Assembly (NCBI RefSeq): GCF_020921035.1
Contig: NC_063155.1
Coordinates: 10,277,001 to 10,341,000 of the forward strand
Reading direction: 5' to 3'
Source: Rhodamnia argentea
Lineage: Eukaryota > Streptophyta > Magnoliopsida > Myrtales > Myrtaceae
Length of the DNA: 64,000 nt
Shown: in pieces, positions 11,255 to 21,600 of the stretch
How positions within the stretch are numbered: the first letter of the stretch is position 1
How the letters are laid out: every line of letters begins with the position of its first letter
Made by a program: the position numbers and the translations under genes
Notes under the pieces: generated by a model
Told to the model about the DNA's origin: nothing
The model's input: the letters and a program-made list of their open reading frames with translations, nothing else
Database searches by the model: none

Positions 11255-12550
11255 ACAATTTTGATATACCGAGCTTTTATTTGTATTCGAAGCAACAATA
11301 GGTTTTTTCAATCCATTCGTGCGGGCGCTCCATATTGATCACTGTGGCTTCTGTAGTATCTTGCTCCTGGGTGCTATCAGGTAAGCAATCTTCTTCCCTT
11401 TCTTGCCTAAATTTCATAGTTATGTTCCCTAATTTATACTTGGCAAATTCCGTCAATAAAGCCCTGTTTTTTTTTTTTTTTTTTGTAGTGGCGTTGCCGC
11501 AACATCCCCAACCGCAAGCTGTTTCTCAGGCGGTGGCGACTCAGCTGTCGCATGTGGTGGAGCTGACAATGGCTTCTCATCATGCAGTCCTGCAGTGAGG
11601 TTGGTACGCAGTTGGTTTGTTGGTGATTTTCTATGCGCGTGCACGCGTTTCTTCTTTCTTTTTCCCCCTTCGGGAAACTTATCGTTTTGTTTGAGGAAAC
11701 TTTCTGGTTTCAAGAGTATGTGGAAGAATCAAGACGGAACAATTGGTCTGTTAGATATTTGGTAGTGGATGGAATTTTATAGTTGCAGCATTTAGCTAGC
11801 GAATCGATCGATGAAGAGTGTTTTGCATCCTAATGTTTTTTTGAAGAATGGAGGAAGGAAGTTTTGAACGCCCACACTCTCTCTCTCTCCCCCTCTCTAG
11901 TGGTTTTATTCTTCCTGCGTCCATTGTCTGCTTCACCTTCGCAGCTCTTTCTTATTCCCAATATCTGCATTTCTACATTGTTACTTTCGTGTTCAATGGA
12001 GGTATTTCAACCTGGGAATGGTGGAAAGGCTTGTTTAGGATGTCGATTGTTTATATACTTCACGGCTTCTGTCATTTATTATCTTTTTGGGAAATTGTGG
12101 GAAAGCTAACGTTGTTAAATTGTCATTGTTGTTGGTAAAAGGTTCTTTCTTTCCCATTTATCTTCATCTTCCCACAAGTACATGCATCTATCTTTTTTAT
12201 GCACAAGAATAGTTTAATGCTTCTAAAAAATGTTGATCCTGTGACAAGATTTGTTCACTAAAGTTTGGTCTCAATTAAAAACTTATTGAGTGCAATAGGA
12301 GTCTTAACTTTCCTTTTGTGCCCGAAGTTTTCATGGTAAAGAGACTTTAAAAGGTCTAAAAGAGTATGTACTATACTTGTTATTTTAATATACCAAGCTT
12401 TTATTAGTATTCAAAGCAACAACAGGTTTTTTTTCAATCCATTCGTGCAGGCGCTCGATATTGATCACTGTGGCTTCTGTAGGATCTTATTCCTGGGTGC
12501 TATCAGGTAAGCAATCTTCTTCCCTTTGTTGCACAAATTTCATAGTTATG
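11255..12550. repeat. Direct duplication (about 11255-11425 and 12380-12550)
   Basis: Two stretches of about 170 bases, about 1.1 kb apart, share tatacc(g/a)agcttttatt, ggttttttcaatccattcgtgc, attgatcactgtggcttctgtag, cctgggtgctatcaggtaagcaatcttcttcc and tttcatagttatgtt with few differences. Each contains a possible small exon between an acceptor (cttctgtag) and a donor (caggtaagc). The second copy lies directly upstream of the bHLH-like exon. The layout suggests internal duplication after acquisition of host DNA. Confidence 0.85.
11453..11490 (+). repeat. Internal copy of the CACTA right terminus
   Basis: The sequence reads gtcaataaagccctg, a T run, then gtagtg ending at 11490. The true right end of the element reads gtcgctaaagccctg, a shorter T run, then gtagtg at 14300. 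The preceding word tggcaaattc also resembles the terminal tggcaaaattt. The next three bases are gcg, so no CCC duplication is present. It is probably the remnant of a nested or older CACTA end. Confidence 0.65.
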
Positions 12551-12585
12551 TTTTCATATGATCAGATAGGATTTCAAAATTGTAG

Positions 12586-12872
12586 ACCATGGGAATGGCA
12601 GTGATGCTGGATGAGATCATTAACTATGTCATTGCAGAGTCGAGTTGAGGTAAGTGGGCATACCAAAACCGAAAAAAAAAAAAAAAAAAAAAAACCAAAA
12701 TTTCATTTTGGTCCTTCATTTTTTTTTGCCTTTGCTTTTCATTCTTGTCCAAAGATAATCAATTGATGCTCATTTTCTTTCTGCCCCTTCCAGTTTCTTT
12801 CCATGAAGCTTGAAGCAACAACCTCATACTATTGACTTCAATTCAGAGGCTGATGCAATAGAGACACTGCAG
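12586..12872 (+). pseudogene. Captured host bHLH transcription factor exon fragments
   Basis: Segment 12586-12649 lies between an acceptor (ttgtag) and a donor (gag/gtaagt). It encodes AVMLDEIINYV, followed after a small deletion by the codons of a LQSRVE-type end. This is the helix-2 exon of plant bHLH factors of the BEE/CIB group. Segment 12794-12872 follows an acceptor (ccttccag), begins FLSMKLEA and, after a frame change, reads DFNSEADAIETLQ before a donor; FLSMKL followed by a DFN motif is what follows helix 2 in those proteins. The exon-intron-exon order is kept, so DNA rather than cDNA was captured. Frame breaks make it a pseudogene fragment. No basic region was found upstream. Confidence 0.75.
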
Positions 12873-12901
12873 GTGGTGTGTGATTTTTGTCTCTAAAATC
12901 A

Positions 12902-13250
12902 ATATCTTTGATTCATTCCTCTAATGTTCTCATTATTCTAGAGTAAGTTGCTCTTTCTTTTTCACATTTGTATTTCGGATTAATTTTCGTGTCCCTTTGA
13001 ACTAGAATTTTTTTTTTTTTTTTAGGTAGTCAAAACAATGGAAGGGCCACTTCTTACGTGTATTTGTACCAATTGTACATTCTTGCTGTTTTATATATAG
13101 TTTTCCTCCTTTTTCATTTTATTATAATATTTATATCTTATTACTTACTTAATCAATGTTAACTATAAATTCTAGAAATTAATTTTGCTTTTAATTAGAT
13201 TTAAAATAAAAAATAAAAGAAATTATTTTATCATACAATCACAAATTATA
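12902..13250. other. AT-rich spacer inside the CACTA element
   Basis: No coding potential is visible. The tract is AT-rich with a poly-T run near 13008-13023 and leads into the right repeat array. Confidence 0.5.
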
Positions 13251-13254
13251 AAAG

Positions 13255-14290
13255 TTCGTTGCGAAATTCGTGCCCGATCGTCGCTAATTTCATCGCTAAA
13301 TTATTGTAAAATTCATCTATGCGGTCGATCATAAACAAAAACAACTTTGCGATGAAAAAATTCATCACTAATCGTTTTTGTCGCAAATGCCGTAAGTAAA
13401 ACTCGTCGCCAAGGTAAGTTAGCAACGACTTTTGCCGCGAGAGTTTCCGTCACAAATTAGCGACGAAATGTGCCACCAATACTTTCGTCGCAAGTTAGCG
13501 ACCAACGTAAGTTTCGTAGCAAATTAGCGACGAAATCTCATGCTTTTCGTCGCAACATCTTGCTACTCCAATTTAGCGACAAAAAAATTTCCGTTGCAAA
13601 TTTCGTCGCAACTTAGTTTAGCCACGAATTTTGTCACGAACACATTAGTGGCAAATTAGCGACAAACACATTTTCATGGCAAAATTCGTTGCTAATTTGC
13701 CACGAATCTTGTCATGAAAATGTTCGTGGCAAATTAGCGACGAATTTGCCACGAAAACAAATTCGATGCTAATTTATGTTCGTCGCAAATTAGCGACTTC
13801 GCAACTTAGTTTAGCCACGAATTTTGTCACGAACACATTAGTGGCAAATTAGCGACGAACACATTTTGATGGCAAAATTCGTTGCTAATTTGCCACGAAT
13901 CTTGTCACGAAAATTTTCATGGCAAATCAGCGACGAATTTGCCACGAAAACAAATTCGACGCTAATTTATGTCCATCGCACACTAGCGACTAATTTGGCG
14001 ACGAAAATAATTTCGTCGCTAATTTGCCACTAATTTTGCCAGGAAATTATCCGTCGCAAATTACCAACGAATTTTACCACGAAAATAGTTCGTCCCTAAT
14101 TTGCGACGAATTTTACCACGAAAAAAAATTCGTCGCTAATTAGTAACGATTTACAAAACTTTTCGTCGCTAAATTTTGCGACGCCGAATTGGCGACGAAA
14201 AATTTTTTGTCGCAATTTTCGTCGCAAATTGTTTTAACGACGAATTTTCCCCATTTTTTCGTGGCAAAATTTGTCGCTAAAGCCCTGTTT
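13255..14290. repeat. Right subterminal palindromic repeat array of the CACTA element
   Basis: Over 1 kb of TTAGCGACGAA-type motifs, here often as TTTGCCACGAA and TTGCGACGAA variants, in both orientations. A stretch of about 170 bases is duplicated within it: the phrase around cttagtttagccacgaattttgtcacg starts near 13612 and again near 13803. The variant mix differs from the left array, showing the two ends diverged separately. Confidence 0.9.
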
Positions 14291-14300
14291 TTTTGTAGTG

Positions 14301-14303
14301 CCC
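14301..14303. repeat. Right target-site duplication CCC
   Basis: CCC directly follows the GTAGTG terminus and pairs with 382-384. Confidence 0.75.
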
Positions 14304-16940
14304 CATTCCTCACTATAATTTAAACTTGACTCGCTTTTCTCCTAATTAGAGAAAAAATAAAGCATGCACCCCTTTCTAGTGCTGATCACATGATAGTCAA
14401 AATTTAAGAAAATAAAATATTTGACTGATTTTTAGTCTCGACCCGTGGAATTCTCTAGCACTCGCCTCATACGCAGTGTTGTGAGATCGATATCGTCGGA
14501 TCAAATTCGTACTCAAGCATAAATAATACATACATGTCCGAACTATTAAGTAAGCGACGGATCGGTCTCTATGATAGGTCGTATAATAAGACACAAGAGT
14601 TAAGCAACTCCTATCGAAACAGAAAACCCTAGCACCGTGCTACAATTATTGAGATAAACAATGTCATTATTATTACATGATTAATTGATCTTTTGTTGCT
14701 AATCTTGGGAGAAAATATCTTCAAGGCAGGCACATAAATAATTGAGCGCAAGAACATGGACGTCACGTCGAGTTTTATAATCTGCAGCATCCATGAATAG
14801 AAACGTAGATATCATCCACATGGCAGCTCTATCTCCAACGGCAGAACCTCTCTCGTCGACTTTCGGGGTTGGTCTGTGGGAAATATTGCTAGATTTGCAA
14901 GCTTCCCCTTCAATAATGATGGTCGTTGTCGAGAACCTAATAAAGAAATCCTAGTACGATTATCAATGTTTGGCACATTTGTCTCCACTTAGGAGGAGGG
15001 ATCTGCGCAGCATTTGCTTTCATTGCACCATGACTTTGGGCTATCCACGAAGCACGGATCATTCCTGCGTGCATAAGCAGCAATTTAGGTCATTGGTCGC
15101 TTCGTGAATCCTAGATTAAGTGTCCTAGCAACTGTTCAAGTCAAAAACCTAACCACTTCCCGTCGAGATGAATGGTAGAAATTGCTGCTCTCTATCGCCA
15201 ATAAATTCTTGAATATTACGTTTCGCCATTTCGCAATAGCCCTTAAGGGATGATTGAGCAAATGATGACGAAGGGATTCCCTCGATGCATTTGCCTTAAC
15301 GCTTTGTCCAAGATGATTTACCAAAATTCGCGGAATCGACAAGATCTACATGCCATGTTGCAATATGTACGTTTTCCTCGAGATAACGAAAGATCAATCG
15401 ATCGAACATATTCAAGTGACACTATTAGTCTGCATCATCAAGGGCCAGCGCCATGTTTTTTTATGTCCGAAAGTTGCATAAAGTACATGACTGGATGAGC
15501 CGAAGAGACATCATTATGTTGCCAATTCACCATATTATAACGTATAATAGGACGGTTCTCATAGATAAACGTACGTCTTTTTCCGATATTTAGAGGGGCA
15601 AAGTTCGGCTTCCCCATGATTCGAGCATCTGCAGCCAATGGGCTGGGAGCACGTCCGAGGCACAAAGGAATTCGAAATCGAGAAGAAAGCGATCATGGAG
15701 CCCATTCCTCGGTGTCCTTTGTTGCTTGACCTTTTGCCCTTGAGTTGGAAACTAATGTGGTGATCATGCCACGTGTCGAAGTGGGTACCAACCACAGTCG
15801 TAGGGCAGCTACAAGATTGAGCTAGAGAAGGTATTGATGTAGAGATAGAGAGAGATTAGACAGATTACGTTTTGGGGGCGTGTGTGATGACAACCAAGAG
15901 AAATGACTAGAATCACTATGACTTTAGGACCAATAAAAGAGAAATGTAACGCACCACTTTTGGGAATATCTTCTTATCTGGATGCTCCATTTGTGTAAAA
16001 CTTACGTTTGACACAGTCTTTCTCTCTTTCGGTGTCGCCTGCGAATCAAAGGAACTTCCTTTGCTTTGCTAGAACGTTCTTTCATCACATCATCATTAAA
16101 GGTTAAGGTGATCCTAAAATCGATTTGAGTGGTAATACCGTTGGAATAATCTTGCTGCAATTCGAGAAGTAGAGGATTTCGGGTATGATTTCTGCTCGGT
16201 GCGGTTACTCGAAGCTGGGAAGCCACGAGGAAATATTTGTTTTGGAATCGATATGAATGACTTGCTTTCAACCGGATCAAGAAGGTGGACTCCTCATTTG
16301 ATGTGTGAAAACTAGCACGCGACATCGTCAAATACAGGAAAAAAAGGAGAGATTGCAGTGATTAGAAGAATATTGGAACTTTGTAATGCCAAACGACCAA
16401 TAATTTCGTTCCTTTTTCGCCATGCAATATTCACGATAGATTCTTGTCATGTGGTGATGACAATCCACTTATCTAGATATTCACCAGCAGTTTGTTACTT
16501 TACTTTTAATACCTAACGTTGCTCCTTTTATAACACCAGGTGGCTGAAGGGGTTGCAACTCTAAACCTCAAAAAGTAGGCATAATTTATGGTTACTGGAT
16601 GAAAGAGCATTTAGTTTACTTAGAGAAACTAAGACTATTCCATGTTGCATGCATGCTGCCATTTTCATCAGCTTCAACCCTAAATGCAGCTTCATGTACG
16701 TTACAAATTCTGGTATTATCATCATTTATTCGAAGCTGACATGGGCAGAGATTTCAGGTTCGAGAGAGAGAGAGAGAGAGCATGAAGATGGAAAGAGAGA
16801 AAAATTAAGGGATATCGACTTATATTAGGGAATAACCGTGCGGTTAAATAAACGGCGGACTTAAAATAATGGTGCGAGAGAATAGCTAATCTCTTTGAAT
16901 GAGTGTTCAACCGAAAGTTACAGATTCTTTTACATTCTCT
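14304..16940. other. Spacer right of the CACTA element, no gene recognised
   Basis: Minus-strand open frames occur at 15136-15342, 15559-15795 and 16002-16331, but none shows a domain, splice pattern or similarity I recognise, and they lie in different frames. A (GA)n run sits at 16761-16780. The stretch may be decayed gene or transposon DNA. Confidence 0.45.
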
Positions 16941-18674
16941 CCATGTTGCAGAAGGATTTGAATATGCGGTCATGTCCAGCTGAATTCTTTCGGTTTCTTC
17001 TCATTCTCCAGCTTCTGAAGGGGAGATGCAAAATCACAAGGTCGAGCATTCGACCCAAACACGGTTTCGACTTTAAGGTTTCTCACTTAATTAAGGGTAC
17101 TTTTTTTCCTGCTCATCTGTCTTTATTTCATCGCCTTAATGTACAAAGCTCTAGAGATGATGGCGTCGCAATATTCCGGTCTTGTGGTTGATATCATCTT
17201 CTTGACTTGGATACTTTAGGTGGATGTCATGTTTACCTACCGTTTTTCAGATAAGTCGGGCTTTCCGGCGTGTCACCATTATCTGCTAGATTGCTTTCTA
17301 GATTTAGTGATGCATTCAGGTCAGATTGTGATGATGTTGATCACGACATCTTAATTTTTCTGTGTTCTTGACAATTTTTTAGTGCTGTAATGTAGGTTTC
17401 CCCATCCCCAGGTTATCTAGTTTGAACTAAGAAGGAAGCTTTTCTGCTTCTGTTTTTTTTTTTTTTTTTTCATTTTTCTTTTTGGGGTAGAGACAGGGAT
17501 CAAACCAGAAACCAAACAGAGTCTCAACCACAGCAAAGGGAACTGAAGTATGACCTATGAATAGATTTCCTTGTGATCTACAATATTTTTTTTGGAATAA
17601 ACATTGTCTAAATTTGAAGTGTGTGTCGAAGACTCCTCCAAGAGAATAGAAATCAAGACGGAGGTTTTATTATGCACACATTCTTGTAACTTCTGATTTG
17701 CTACACCTGACTAGGCGCAATCAATGATTGTCGTTGGTACTGCGGTATGCTTCGGTATTTCAACTAAAGCTTCAGATTTCAAGCTAATGGAAGAAGTCAC
17801 GTGCATATTGTTGAATCCGATAGTAGGGGCCATAGTCCCAAATTTTGCAACAGAGGTATCATTGCCAATAGGAACGATGATCGCAATTCACGTTACTCGA
17901 AAACGTGCGAGCATCTCTTAATATGGTCAGTCTTTTCCAACGACATAGAGTGAACGACGTACAGTACATACTTTCTTCTGCCTTCTGAGGATATTCCAGT
18001 TTTCAGTCTTCATCCAACATGTCCACACTCGGTTTCGAAACCAATCAAGCAGGTCAATGTCTATCTAAAACCATCTGCCAACGCATCTACCAACTATATG
18101 AAGAGAGCCAACTCGTCATCTCTAGCTCTGAAGCCAAACGCAATCGCTTTCCCACATGGTGGTTGCCTCGGTTGTTTTGCATGAGCAATGCAACTAGCTC
18201 AATATTAGGATCAGCTAATTAGACCGACGAAACGAAGAAGAGAAGTGGATCATGTATGAAGCAGGCCGTTTTTATGAGCCGCTGTATCACCTTCCCTTCT
18301 CACATGATTAAAAGAACATGACCTGAACTGGCGTGTTAGGTGCATCATGAAATTGTGTAGAGTCATGTGCGAATCTCCAACTAGTTTGGATTCAAACAAT
18401 TTAAAGAGATAGATCCCCTTTTACTTAATTCTTACCAATGTTTAGTTACAAAGAATGAGTCTCGAAATGCTTCAGCTTGCAGTTTATGAAGGGGGAATCC
18501 TAATGTTACAATATAGGTTACTAACGAAAACTCAGAGGACAGAAACGAGGACCTTAAAATGGTGTCAGTTTAGTTTCCTTTCACTTCAAGGAATAGCTTC
18601 TTCTTCTTTTTTTCTTTCAGCTCTTGCATGAACAAATTCAAATGGATTACTACTGGGTGGTAATGCCCTGGTGT
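16941..18674. other. 3' flank of the 4CL-like gene, left copy of a segmental duplication
   Basis: No gene is supported. Parts are similar to 26.9-27.1 kb: the phrase tccagctgaattct followed by ggtttcttctcattctc near 16975-17010 against 26928-26962, and the taattagaccgacg region near 18215-18232 against 27057-27070. The similarity continues into the last exon of the 4CL-like gene. Plus-strand open frames at 17724-17921 and 18019-18222 have no recognisable content. Confidence 0.5.
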
Positions 18675-21600
18675 CTACAGATTAGCTGATCTGACAGATG
18701 CGGCCAGAACAAGTTCTCTCCTCAAGATCTTCCCTGACGGAGATTTTGGGATGCTACTGACGAAAGCTACCCGCCGTATCTTCTTGTATGGAGCAACCTG
18801 TAGCGGATACTCAAAAGTAATAATTTGGATCCACCAAAAAAGCTGTCAACTCTAGTTTAAAATTGGGGCTAAAATCCTATATTTGTGTGTATGCATTCCT
18901 AAAAACTGTCGGAAATACGGTTCCCAGGAGTCAAAACATTTGAACAAAAAGAACACCATCATTAGATGACCCAGAGGGTATGCTAGCACATACATATCAA
19001 TAGCATGCACAGATTAATAAGCAGATGAACTTGTATGCATGAGATGGAATGAGTGGAAGGTCCTGTGTCTGCTTTCAGTCCAACAGTTCTGCATAACTCC
19101 AAGAACATCCAAGTGGAGAGGAAGAGGCACTACTCAATGGGCTGTTACTTTTCTTATTTTTCCATCTCTATCGTAATAGACAGCATCAAGTGGAATCTGC
19201 TTCCTATCATGTTATGTAGCAGGAAAAAGACCCCGGACACCAAGTGGTGATTCTTTCGCAGCACAGAGCATAAGATAGCAGCACGTCGTTGCAAATTAAT
19301 GCAGGTATATACAGCATCTTAAAGACTAAAGGCGCCCTTACTATAGGTTTAGAAACAGTCATCTCCCTGCTTTGTGGGAGAGAAAAGTGCAATCACTGAG
19401 TGGATTAAAAAATTACCTGTTTAGCAATGAAGTCCATAACCTGAGATTCAGTAATTTTGCTTCCAGGTTTTCTAACCACAAAAGCCATGGGAATCTGCCC
19501 TGCTTCTTCATCAGGATAACTGCTTCCACATAATCACAAAACACAGAAAAAGTGGATCAACAAAAACAACATATCACTCCTGTGCAGTTAAGAAAAGGCA
19601 AGAAGACAAACAGTCTAGGAAATACTGATGAACTCGTTTTATAACAGAAATTTGACTGAAATGCCCATATATAACTGATGTATCATCCTCAATCAGCAAT
19701 AGTCCCTCGAAAAATGCAGAGCACATCCTACTAAGAGAAGCCACAAATTTTAAGGGTGTGGGAGAAGTTTGAGATAGAACCCAGCAATTCATACAAATCC
19801 ACCAAGGATTTAAAAACTAAAAGGAGATAAGAGTTCTGACTCCCGCAAAATGTAATTTGAGCATCAACATCAACATCACCTTTATCCCAAACTAGTTGGG
19901 GTCGGCAGTCAATGAACCCAAAAATAAATAAAATAAAAGCAAAACCGATTGGGGGAAAAGAAATAATTATATAAAAATAAAAATAAAAAATATATAAATA
20001 AGAATATATAAAAATGTATAGGGAAAAAGGATAAAAAAGGACAATTTGGAACATAGGAATTCTGCCCCTCCACAATGCTAATAGTTTTCCTCCACTCTAT
20101 CCTAAGACAAACCGTATGTCAATCTATTTCCCACTTCATTAAATCTTGTTCTACTACTTTTCCCCGGGTAAGTTTCGGTAGAATGTAATTTGAGTGATAA
20201 GAAAAAAATTAAGCTAGTGAAGATGCATACGGAATCACAGCAGCATCCGTTATATCAAGGTTGGAGTGAAGAAGATGTTCCAACTCAGCAGGAGCAACCT
20301 GAAAGATGCATGCGATGATCCATCACCAGTTGACGAGAAAAGACAACAGAACACAAGCCAAAAACCATCCAGGGAAAATGCCATGTCGAACAAGTCACCT
20401 GATATCCCTTGTATTTAATCAACTCCTTCAGTCTGTCCACAATGAATAAGAACCCCTTGGAGTCAATATAACAAAGGTCACCAGTCCTCAACCAACCATC
20501 CGAGTCAATTGTCTCGGCAGTTGCCTTGTCATCCCCTACATAACCTGCAGCTCCAGTCACCTATTTTTAGCACAAATTCTAATGGGGGCATTTCAGATAG
20601 TTTCTATTCAATGGATTAATGAGCTCAATTTTTTATTGATAAAGGATAGACAATAGTTGAAAGGCAGTAAAAATACTCGCTGGCAATTATTATTTGCATT
20701 GCACCATGTATAATGCAGCTACCTTTCCAGGAAGCAGTTTGGACTTCCTCTTCACAAGGGAACCGAGAATCTGGCCACCATAGATTCATTTACTATTATT
20801 TCCATAATGAATCAACCAATTGTCCCAGTATCGGCTGTTATAATTACTAATCCTCAGAATTTCGATCCACAATGACCAAAGGATGCAAAATGTCCAAAGG
20901 TGAAGTATACTGCACATTTGACCCAAAAAAAAAAAAAAAGGTATACTGAACAATATTCTGTTAAAGGAAGATGAGTCCAAAGAAGCAACAATGAAACACT
21001 GTAATGTATATAGAGTCCTGAGATCAACAGCAGATCAAGTAACATCCCACCTAGAGAAAGAGCCTTTTTGTTGCTACGCAAGATGCACGAAAATTGATGG
21101 AGAATCTTTGATCACAAGTGTCAAACTAAAAGCAAAGGAAGGTGATATTTCCACACAGTTCAATAAAGCTCCTAATTATGGCCAATCCTTACCTTTCATG
21201 ATAGTTGGGCCTCGCAGCCATAGCTCTCCTCTCTGACCAGGAGGCAGGGCCTCCCCAGTGATAGGATCAACTATCTTTGCTTCCATATTTTCAGCTATGC
21301 GACCGGCAGAACCATGGTGGTTTGCCTCATCAGGCCCCAACATCCTAGTTGCCCCGCCACAAGTCTCTGTCAGACCATATCCCTATTACACAATGAGAGT
21401 TTCGACCCTTTGAGTTAGAAATCTGAGTAAGCATTAACATTGAGTGTCTTTGTCTTCAAACATTGATCATCCTAACTCAAATATCAGCAGAGCTGAAACA
21501 GAAGTTTGATAGTTTCCCAGACTAGTAGGCACAGGCAGCCATTTACTGGTAGTAGAAAAAATACCAGATGAGATTTCTTTGTTTGACAGAGGAGTAGAAG

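Larger units (their letters stand above)
385..14300 (+). mobile_element. CACTA (En/Spm) DNA transposon, 13.9 kb, both ends present
   Basis: The left end reads CACTACAAAAATACACG from 385. The right end, read on the other strand from 14300, gives CACTACAAAAAAACAGG. The element is flanked by CCC at 382-384 and CCC at 14301-14303, the 3-bp target duplication expected of this superfamily. Inside are a TNP2-type transposase with broken reading frame and a second gene of the TNPA/Ptta type, the usual two-gene layout. About 1 kb at each end is packed with a short palindromic motif, the probable binding sites for the TNPA-like protein. The transposase damage makes the element non-autonomous as read, but the ends could still be moved by a related source. 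It also carries apparent host gene exons near 12.6-12.9 kb. Confidence 0.93.

Noticed and set aside
15136..16331. Minus-strand gene made of several open frames
   Set aside because: The frames do not connect by clear splice sites and show no recognisable protein family.
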